Below the pieces are notes generated by a model. It was not told where the DNA came from. It did no database searches and saw only the letters and a list, made by a program, of their open reading frames with translations. Below, piece by piece: positions 1 to 4,997 of a stretch of 5,457 nt of DNA. Each line of letters begins with the position of its first letter. Positions within the stretch are counted from its first letter, which is position 1. This stretch comes from an uncultured Erysipelotrichaceae bacterium (GTDB lineage Bacteria; Bacillota_I; Bacilli_A; Erysipelotrichales; Erysipelotrichaceae). The DNA is taken from the NCBI GenBank assembly GCA_937902945.1, contig CALEMD010000240.1, positions 1-5,457 of the forward strand. The letters run 5' to 3'. The translations under genes and the position numbers were made by a program.

Positions 1-175
1 GATTATTAACAATAAGATGCCTGATCTGCATAATTGATGATTTCTTCTCAAAAACCTTACATGAAATGCCTTTGTCATTCATCTGTTTCATGACTTCATC
101 AAGAAACAGGTTCTTCTGTTTTCGGGTATGTCTTCTGCCTAGTGTGACACCCCATAGCATCATTTCATCTTTCAT
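1..175 (-). CDS. N-terminus of an unrecognised protein, cut by the left edge
   Basis: An open frame starts with ATG at 175 and runs without a stop to the window edge, giving about 58 residues beginning MKDEMMLWGVTLGRR. The start is supported by GGAG at 183-186, seven bases before the ATG. The visible part is hydrophilic and basic (GRRHTRKQKN), then alternates charged and hydrophobic residues, with no signal peptide and no motif I can assign. It lies 61 bp after the IID stop on the same strand, so it is probably a downstream member of the PTS operon, possibly expressed at a different level because a hairpin sits between the two. A role in using the imported sugar would fit the position, but the sequence shown does not support any specific function. 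Confidence 0.7.
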   Translation of the reverse strand, partial: MKDEMMLWGVTLGRRHTRKQKNLFLDEVMKQMNDKGISCKVFEKKSSIMQIRHLIVNN

Positions 176-195
176 ATTCAGTCTCCGAGAAAGGA

Positions 196-227
196 TCAGG
201 CAGTGGATTATACAACCCACTACCTGA
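196..227 (-). terminator. Intercistronic hairpin after the IID gene (weak terminator or processing/stability element)
   Basis: On the minus strand TCAGGTAGTGG (227-217) pairs with CCACTGCCTGA (206-196), an 11-bp stem with one G-U wobble and a 10-base loop. It begins nine bases after the IID stop codon. The bases that follow (TCCTTTCTC) contain only three consecutive Ts, so this is a poor intrinsic terminator. The next gene has its own Shine-Dalgarno 10 bases past the stem. Partial termination, or protection of the upstream PTS mRNA from 3' decay, are both plausible; the sequence alone does not decide between them. Confidence 0.5.
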
Positions 228-236
228 AGTCAAATC

Positions 237-1052
237 TTAGAATATTCCGAGCAGTGCTCCTGCAAAAGCGATAACGAATACAAGAAGAATCAGTTTTGTA
301 GGTCTCCAGCCCTTCTTGATCAGACGAACCATGACAAACAGCATAATGACTCCAAGCAGTCCTGGGAAAATGCTGTTCAGGACATCTGCAACAACTACTG
401 AAGTGTCGCCTGTTACGATTGTCCAGTTCAGCGGTACGCTGACCATCGATGCTGTCATTGCACCAACCATCATCAGACCAAGAACAGAAGCGCTCTTTGT
501 CAGAACTGACATCAGACCTGATGAGAACACGGAATCGATGAAGCTAGTACCGAATGTATAGCCAGCATTAAGCAGATAATACTTAGCAATTGACTGTGTC
601 ACACCATACAGCAGTATGAACAGCAGTACGCCTACTGCATTGCCTTGTGAACACAGGCCAATAGCAATACCTGCCGCAATGATTCTCAGACAGTTGAAGA
701 ACAGACTGTCAAACATTCCAGCAGTAGGACCCATCAGAGCAGCTTTGATATTTTCAATCGTTGCCCCATCTACATTGCCTTCCTTATGCTGTTTTTCCAT
801 AGCATAGGATAAACCTGCAATGAACGAGAATGCGACAGCATGTGTATTGAAGAATGCCTGATGACGCAGAACAGCTTCTTTTCTTCCTTCTTCATCATCT
901 TTGTATATGGATTCAATTGCCGGACTCATAGTCAGTGTGAATCCATTTGCTTCCATCTTAACCATGTTGAAGTCAACAAATACAAGGTGAGAAAGCCAGA
1001 ACATTTTATTCAGTACTTTTTTATCTTCAGCACTTACCACATTCTTTTCCAT
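237..1052 (-). CDS. PTS mannose/fructose/sorbose-family transporter subunit IID
   Basis: This is a membrane subunit that, with IIC, forms the sugar-translocating part of a mannose-family PTS permease. The 271-residue length is normal for the EIID-AGA/Man family. Family landmarks are an N-terminal hydrophilic region, FFNTH at residues 67-71, KAALMGP at 103-109, a QGN-type segment near 136-138 followed by LLFILLYG, the AKYYLLNAGYTFG region (156-168), and a C-terminal hydrophobic hairpin (about 226-271) with the basic turn RLIKKGWRPTK. The usual G-(I/V)-G-D-S-LFW-x-T-x-RPI block reads AGMFDSLFFNCLRII here (111-125), so a family glycine and proline are replaced. The start codon overlaps the IIC stop by one base (TAATG). 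A strong Shine-Dalgarno GAGGAGGA (1062-1069) lies inside the end of IIC, which indicates translational coupling. Substrate unknown. Confidence 0.95.
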   Translation of the reverse strand: MEKNVVSAEDKKVLNKMFWLSHLVFVDFNMVKMEANGFTLTMSPAIESIYKDDEEGRKEAVLRHQAFFNTHAVAFSFIAGLSYAMEKQHKEGNVDGATIENIKAALMGPTAGMFDSLFFNCLRIIAAGIAIGLCSQGNAVGVLLFILLYGVTQSIAKYYLLNAGYTFGTSFIDSVFSSGLMSVLTKSASVLGLMMVGAMTASMVSVPLNWTIVTGDTSVVVADVLNSIFPGLLGVIMLFVMVRLIKKGWRPTKLILLVFVIAFAGALLGIF

Positions 1053-1855
1053 TAGAAGAAGTCCTCCTCACTATTTGCTGATTTAGCAGATACACCAGAT
1101 GTCTGCAGTTCTTTCTTGGCATTGATTATATTGCGGTTGATGAAGAACAGAGTTACAGCAATTGCCGCACCGATGACAGCAACCGGAACCGTTCCTAGAC
1201 CCGCATAAGCAACCAGGACATATCCAACAAAGAAGAAGATTCCAACTTCACCATCCCAGATCATGGATGTCAGAATTGCAAATCCAACACCAATCATCAT
1301 AGAACTAGCCGCGGTTAGAGCGGTCATTACAAACGCAGGAAGCGAAGCCAATACTGCGTTCAATCCTTCAACGCCAAACGCAATGGCTAAGAACAGGACA
1401 GTTGTTCCAATCAGATTGGCAATGAACATCCATCCAATTGATTGAATCTTAAACTGCTTCATATTTGTAACAGCAAGGTGTTCCCAATATGCAGCAAGCG
1501 GAGAGTTGATCAATGACATGACAATAGCATTGAAGCTAGCCATGACAGTACCAATCGGCATTGCAATTGCCAGCCCCTCTTCAGCACTGGCACCAGTCAG
1601 TATCGTATATGCGACAGCGATAACTGATGCTGAGCAGGCATCCGCAGGAACTGCACCTCCTATTGCAGAAATACCCATGAAAATTGATTCAAGTGAAGCC
1701 CCCATGATGATACCCGTTTTAACATCCCCTAGAACAAGACCGATGATTGGGGCAACGACAATCGGACGATTGAGACATTGCCAAGACAGCAGATTGAAAT
1801 CAAGCATTGTGATAATGTAATACGCAATTGCTACAATTAACGCTTTACTGGCCAT
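1052..1855 (-). CDS. PTS mannose/fructose/sorbose-family transporter subunit IIC
   Basis: A 267-residue integral membrane protein of the EII-Sor (IIC) family, which forms the transport channel together with IID. It has about seven hydrophobic stretches. The family signature is clear near the N-terminus: NRPIVVAPIIGLVLGD (29-44) followed by TGIIMGASLESIFMG (47-61) and GGAVPADACSAS (66-77), matching the usual RP-(L/I)-V-x-(G/A)-P...GDxxTGxxxGAxLE pattern. The last 25 or so residues form a polar tail ending SEEDFF. The gene starts 29 bp after the IIB stop with GGGAG (1865-1869) nine bases upstream of the ATG. Its last codons double as the ribosome binding site of IID. Sugar specificity cannot be read from the sequence; a hexose or amino-sugar is typical for the family. 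Confidence 0.95.
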   Translation of the reverse strand: MASKALIVAIAYYIITMLDFNLLSWQCLNRPIVVAPIIGLVLGDVKTGIIMGASLESIFMGISAIGGAVPADACSASVIAVAYTILTGASAEEGLAIAMPIGTVMASFNAIVMSLINSPLAAYWEHLAVTNMKQFKIQSIGWMFIANLIGTTVLFLAIAFGVEGLNAVLASLPAFVMTALTAASSMMIGVGFAILTSMIWDGEVGIFFFVGYVLVAYAGLGTVPVAVIGAAIAVTLFFINRNIINAKKELQTSGVSAKSANSEEDFF

Positions 1856-1884
1856 AATTTTACACTCCCTTCTTTCGTGTTTTA

Positions 1885-2382
1885 TCAGCCAAACATCTTA
1901 GCCAGTGATTCAGCAGAATCTTCCGGTGTTGTCTGGTAGATTGCACTATAGCCAAGATTTAATACCTGTTTCAGTGTTTCTTCCTCTTCAGGATAGAGAT
2001 ACAGATTTGCCCCATATGTCTTACGCTGACTGCCATCTGTTTTCTTAGATGCAATGCGTCCGTAGTTTCCAACCTGAACCGTTTCCGGTTTCTCTTCTAT
2101 TCCCTGCAGCAGTTTCAGCAAATCTGCAGGTGTCTGACAGATCATCAGAATCTTATGATCTGCAGCCTTTGGATTCTTCATCATCGCAATGACATCATCA
2201 ACCGATTTGATTGCTGTCTTGCATGTTGCAGGAGCAGCCATCATCAATGATTTCTGAATGGTTGGATTGGCAGCAGCCGCATCATTCGCAACAATAATTC
2301 TGTCTACCCCGGTGTGCCTTGACCACTTAATTGCAATCTGTCCGTGAATCAGCCTCTCATCAAGTCTCAATAGTTTAATCAT
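1885..2382 (-). CDS. PTS mannose/fructose/sorbose-family transporter subunit IIB
   Basis: A cytoplasmic 165-residue phosphocarrier that takes phosphate from IIA and passes it to the sugar as it emerges from IIC-IID. The active-site motif LDERLIHGQ lies at residues 7-15, and by family homology His13 is the phosphorylated residue. The fold continues with RIIVANDAAAANP (28-40) and QVGNYGRI (103-110), the latter taking the place of the VGG(M/L) loop seen in many relatives. Length is typical for a stand-alone IIB (the E. coli ManX IIB is instead fused to IIA). The start is fixed by a near-perfect Shine-Dalgarno AGGAGGTT (2392-2399), nine bases before the ATG. It lies 23 bp after IIA, in the same operon. 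Confidence 0.95.
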   Translation of the reverse strand: MIKLLRLDERLIHGQIAIKWSRHTGVDRIIVANDAAAANPTIQKSLMMAAPATCKTAIKSVDDVIAMMKNPKAADHKILMICQTPADLLKLLQGIEEKPETVQVGNYGRIASKKTDGSQRKTYGANLYLYPEEEETLKQVLNLGYSAIYQTTPEDSAESLAKMFG

Positions 2383-2405
2383 CTTCTGTATAACCTCCTA
2401 TGATT

Positions 2406-2819
2406 TCAGAAGAAATCTTCCTGTTCATTCTTTGTTTCTGTTTTATCCTGCTCAACCACTCTCAGCATTTCCCTGCTCTGCTCCACCAGTCGATTAATAT
2501 CTTCTTTTGATATGGATTCCCTTATGGACAGTTCCAAGACTAGAGCCAAGTTCACGCCAGCTATCAATGTCGTATTCGGCTTATCAAGATATAGATACAT
2601 AATCTGGTTGACACTTCCTCCATACAGATCGGACAGCAGTATGACTTGATCATCTTCTTTTACATCTTTGTAGAATTCATCTAGATGCTGCTGAACACTG
2701 TCCTGATTGATATATGCATCGAAAACAGTCAGTCTGGCATTGGCTCCAGCTAGAATCTCTATAGAGGATTTCATCCCGCTGGCAAAATGACCGTGACTTG
2801 CAAGAAATAGTTTGAGCAT
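2406..2819 (-). CDS. PTS mannose/fructose/sorbose-family transporter subunit IIA
   Basis: A cytoplasmic 137-residue protein that accepts phosphate from HPr and hands it to IIB. The N-terminal LASHGHFASG contains His9 in the SHG position equivalent to His10 of E. coli ManX IIA. LLSDLYGGSVNQ (61-72) matches the family LVDxxGGSPxN loop, with Asp64 as the likely partner of the active histidine. GVNLALVLEL (88-97) is the usual GVNLPMLLE segment. The C-terminus is an acidic, polar tail ending NEQEDFF, sharing EDFF with the end of IIC. It is the first gene of the PTS block, with AGGGG (2826-2830) six bases upstream of the ATG. The 122-bp upstream region carries the candidate promoter, repeats and leader terminator that probably control the whole block. 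Confidence 0.95.
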   Translation of the reverse strand: MLKLFLASHGHFASGMKSSIEILAGANARLTVFDAYINQDSVQQHLDEFYKDVKEDDQVILLSDLYGGSVNQIMYLYLDKPNTTLIAGVNLALVLELSIRESISKEDINRLVEQSREMLRVVEQDKTETKNEQEDFF

Positions 2820-2911
2820 ATTATTCCCCTTTTCTTTTCACACAAAAAATAGCACCCTCAGAGTAACCTGTGAATGCTCGTAATTGATGGATATAAGATG
2901 CAATTTCACTA
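2820..2911 (-). promoter_or_regulatory. Predicted untranslated leader of the PTS operon
   Basis: If transcription starts about seven bases after the TATAAT at 2919-2924, the mRNA has a leader of roughly 90 bases before the IIA start codon. It contains, in order, the second copy of the direct repeat (2899-2913), a terminator-like hairpin (2844-2878) and an AGGGG Shine-Dalgarno (2826-2830). I see no open reading frame suggestive of a leader peptide. The transcription start is inferred from the -10 position only. Confidence 0.45.
2844..2878 (-). terminator. Intrinsic-terminator-like hairpin in front of the IIA gene
   Basis: On the minus strand AGCATTC (2878-2872) pairs with GGGTGCT (2857-2851) using two G-U wobbles. 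After a single A-A mismatch, CAGG (2870-2867) pairs with TCTG (2862-2859), leaving a UUAC loop. The stem is followed at once by A and six Ts (2849-2844), the classic Rho-independent layout. It could simply end the regulator transcript. However, the only good -10 element in the gap lies upstream of it, so transcripts of the PTS operon from that promoter must also pass through it, which suggests attenuation. Confidence 0.65.
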
Positions 2912-2912
2912 T

Positions 2913-2932
2913 TTGCACATTATATAGTGCAA
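2913..2932 (-). promoter_or_regulatory. Operator-like inverted repeat TTGCAC-N8-GTGCAA around a -10 element
   Basis: Perfect 6-bp arms (2927-2932 and 2913-2918) flank an 8-base centre that contains TATAAT. The 20-bp overall size and the TTG...CAA ends are reminiscent of MtlR-type operators, recalled as TTG-N-CACA-N4-TGTG-N-CAA, but the internal register differs by one base, so it is not the same site. A protein bound here would cover the -10 hexamer. Confidence 0.55.
2919..2924 (-). promoter_or_regulatory. Candidate sigma-A promoter -10 element of the PTS operon
   Basis: TATAAT on the minus strand matches the -10 consensus exactly, about 100 bases before the IIA start codon. No good -35 hexamer is found 16-19 bases upstream (candidates such as TTCAAT match poorly), and there is no TGn extension. 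A strong -10 with a weak -35 fits a promoter that depends on an activator bound upstream or overlapping. Confidence 0.5.
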
Positions 2933-2941
2933 TTTTTAACA

Positions 2942-4960
2942 CTATTGAAGAAATTCTTCTTCTACTGCCCTTGAAAACATCTCTTCTAATACAGTATCCG
3001 CAGATTCAGCCAGCCTGCGTACAAGAAAACGATCATTCACCAGCATCTGCAGTATCTGATCTGTGAGTTTCACATCCTGAACCGGCAGCTTTGGATTCAT
3101 TGAAACTGCAATTACGCAATTGATTTCTTCCGAACGGTTCTGATAGATAGTTTTAACCGGCTTGTAGAAGTCAATGAACTCTCTTCCGGTGCTGCAGTAA
3201 TCAAAGAAAAGCAGCAGCACTCCAGAATTGCTGTAACAGTACGAGAGAATTTCTGATCTTGCATTCAAATTATCGAACAGCTGTTTCTGACTTCTATCAT
3301 CCTTGCCGTATTTAAAGCACAGGGCCTGCAGACAGGACGGATAATCTGAAATTTCAAAGTCTTCACAGCAGTGAACCATACTCTTGATCTGTTCAATGCG
3401 CTGACGTGAAAAACCTTTGTTGAAGAGCTCTCTGAACATACGCTGCCGATGATTCGGTTCTGTCTTAGGACTGCCATATTTTATGAATGGCAGCGGATAT
3501 GTCAGATAGAGACTTCCCCATGAGAAAACGATTGCATCATAATCCTCAAAGTTGATTCTTCTCATCTCATAAAGCTCAAAAACATCATTCTTTTCTACAT
3601 AAGAGCCAAAATGCTTATTTACCTCTTCACGCATAAGTTCCGCAATAGCCTTGCTGTCAGTTGACACAGTCGCAAGCCGCAGTTTCTTATAGGAGTATTC
3701 TATCTTCCCAAGAATATAATCGAATCCCGAAGCATACGCTTTGCATTCGCCGCCGCTGATCTTTTCACCAAAGCGCATTTCAGTCTTCTGAATGATCAGA
3801 CGTGCCATTTCCAAGGCAATTGGTGAAACCTGTTTTTCTACGCCCTCATTGTATGTGACAACTCTCTGCTTGCATGTATGATCAAAATGATGTCTCAGAT
3901 ACAGGCCCATCTGCATGCTTTCCAAATACCCGGAACAGAAACGAAACAGTTCCATTGAAAACAGCATGCCGCCAGTATCCTGTTTCAATTCTTCAGCAAT
4001 CTCTTTGAATAGATTGCTGTTTTCTATCATCAATGATGTCGGAAAAATTTCAAGATCTTTATTCTCGCACATATCAAGATCACTGTTTATTATCAAGAGT
4101 CTCGCAAAGTTCAATATTTCACTTTCATCCGGATTCTGAAGATAGTCATGAATCAATGGCTGATTGAATATTTCCTTTGCCAACTGATAATGATAGGTTT
4201 CTGAGAGTTCCTCAGCGATCTTTGATGACAGTTTTGGATGCCTGCCCGAGAGAGAACGGTTTCTGATCAGGCATAGATGTGTTGCTAATTTCTTAGACGC
4301 AAGATCTGTCACTGACGCCTTGCTTTCTCTCAGCATTTTAAGAAATGCGTGGCGAATATCCTCATATATTTTCCGGTCATCATAAAAGAACTCACTGAAT
4401 CCCTTTACCGGATACAGCAGTTCAATATCATGATACTGTGAGCAGAACACCTCAACCATTGCGGAGCGAATATCCTGTTCTAAGCCTTCCGCGTGAAGAC
4501 CTTTCCCCGGAACCGAAATAACTTTCAGATTATATGAAAGCAGAAATTTTGTGGCCCAGGCAATATCATCTGCTAATGCAGAACGTGACACAAACAATGT
4601 ATCGCAAACCGTTTCGAGTTTTACATACTTATAGGTTAACAGACTCTGCAGAATATACAGCTGTCGGTTAATCCGCTCAATGGAATGGGATTGAAAAAGC
4701 ATATACTGTATGTTCACTTCTTCATGAAGCCTCTTGAATCTATCATCATCCAAAGACTTCAGCTGATAGCCTCTTGCTTTGAAAGAAACAATCTGCGCAG
4801 ACTGTTCATCAGCAAGAAGATGATTCAAATAAGATATATCACTTTTAATTGTGCGCGGAGAAACCATGGCTTTCTTAGCCAATTCTTCAGAAGTAACGGC
4901 TCCGGTTCTTTCAGCCAGTTCCTTCATTATTACAAGATATCTGTTCTTTTCAAACTTCAT
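2942..4960 (-). CDS. PRD-domain, PTS-responsive transcriptional regulator (MtlR/LicR-like architecture)
   Basis: A 672-residue cytoplasmic regulator likely to control the PTS genes that follow 122 bp downstream. Residues about 22-45 form a first HTH (SEELAKKAMVSPRTIKSDISYL) and about 111-138 a second, Mga-like HTH. PRD-like regions follow at about 190-297 and 310-420. An EIIB(Gat)-like segment lies at 426-495 and an EIIA-like C-terminal domain at about 555-672. Length and domain order resemble MtlR/LicR/ManR. The expected first histidine of each PRD may be present (His228, His358). The second ones appear replaced (Arg287, Gly412), the EIIB-like cysteine is Ser433, and the EIIA-like histidine position is hydrophobic (around Phe586). 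These alignments were made by eye. The start is uncertain: ATG at 4960 or in-frame GTG at 4975, neither with a clear Shine-Dalgarno. It begins 22-37 bp after the ClC gene. Confidence 0.85.
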   Translation of the reverse strand: MKFEKNRYLVIMKELAERTGAVTSEELAKKAMVSPRTIKSDISYLNHLLADEQSAQIVSFKARGYQLKSLDDDRFKRLHEEVNIQYMLFQSHSIERINRQLYILQSLLTYKYVKLETVCDTLFVSRSALADDIAWATKFLLSYNLKVISVPGKGLHAEGLEQDIRSAMVEVFCSQYHDIELLYPVKGFSEFFYDDRKIYEDIRHAFLKMLRESKASVTDLASKKLATHLCLIRNRSLSGRHPKLSSKIAEELSETYHYQLAKEIFNQPLIHDYLQNPDESEILNFARLLIINSDLDMCENKDLEIFPTSLMIENSNLFKEIAEELKQDTGGMLFSMELFRFCSGYLESMQMGLYLRHHFDHTCKQRVVTYNEGVEKQVSPIALEMARLIIQKTEMRFGEKISGGECKAYASGFDYILGKIEYSYKKLRLATVSTDSKAIAELMREEVNKHFGSYVEKNDVFELYEMRRINFEDYDAIVFSWGSLYLTYPLPFIKYGSPKTEPNHRQRMFRELFNKGFSRQRIEQIKSMVHCCEDFEISDYPSCLQALCFKYGKDDRSQKQLFDNLNARSEILSYCYSNSGVLLLFFDYCSTGREFIDFYKPVKTIYQNRSEEINCVIAVSMNPKLPVQDVKLTDQILQMLVNDRFLVRRLAESADTVLEEMFSRAVEEEFLQ

Positions 4961-4997
4961 GATCAAATAATACACTAAAGTACCGAAGACACATAAT

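Larger units (their letters stand above)
2899..2946 (-). repeat. Composite direct repeat AATAGTG...AAATTGCA, two copies
   Basis: Copy 1 (2928-2946) reads AATAGTG, four extra bases TTAA, then AAATTGCA. Copy 2 (2899-2913) reads AATAGTG directly followed by AAATTGCA. The AATAGTG elements are 33 bases apart and the AAATTGCA elements 29 apart, about three helical turns. Copy 1 includes the stop codon of the regulator gene (TAG at 2942-2944), and the -10 element lies between the copies. This is the arrangement expected of a tandem binding site for a dimeric regulator, most simply the upstream PRD regulator, though binding is inferred. Confidence 0.55.

Noticed and set aside
1263..1820. Plus-strand open frames opposite the IIC gene (also opposite IID, IIA and the regulator)
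   Set aside because: They lie fully antisense to genes with clear family motifs, have no plausible ribosome binding sites, and show low-complexity compositions typical of the reverse strand of membrane-protein genes.
1861..1880. ACAC...GTGT pairing around the IIC Shine-Dalgarno
   Set aside because: Only four base pairs with an 11-base loop; easily chance and not a stable structure.
2820..2941. CcpA catabolite-response element in the IIA upstream region
   Set aside because: No stretch resembles the TGNNANCGNNNNCA-type consensus well enough to report.
2850..2945. Sigma-54 promoter before IIA, as in LevR-controlled mannose-family PTS operons
   Set aside because: No GG-N10-GC (TGGCAC...TTGC) element is present, and the regulator lacks an AAA+ sigma-54 interaction domain.
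3265..3477. Minus-strand open frame of 70 codons inside the regulator gene in another frame
   Set aside because: It is a shadow within a longer coherent coding frame, with no independent start signal or recognisable motif.
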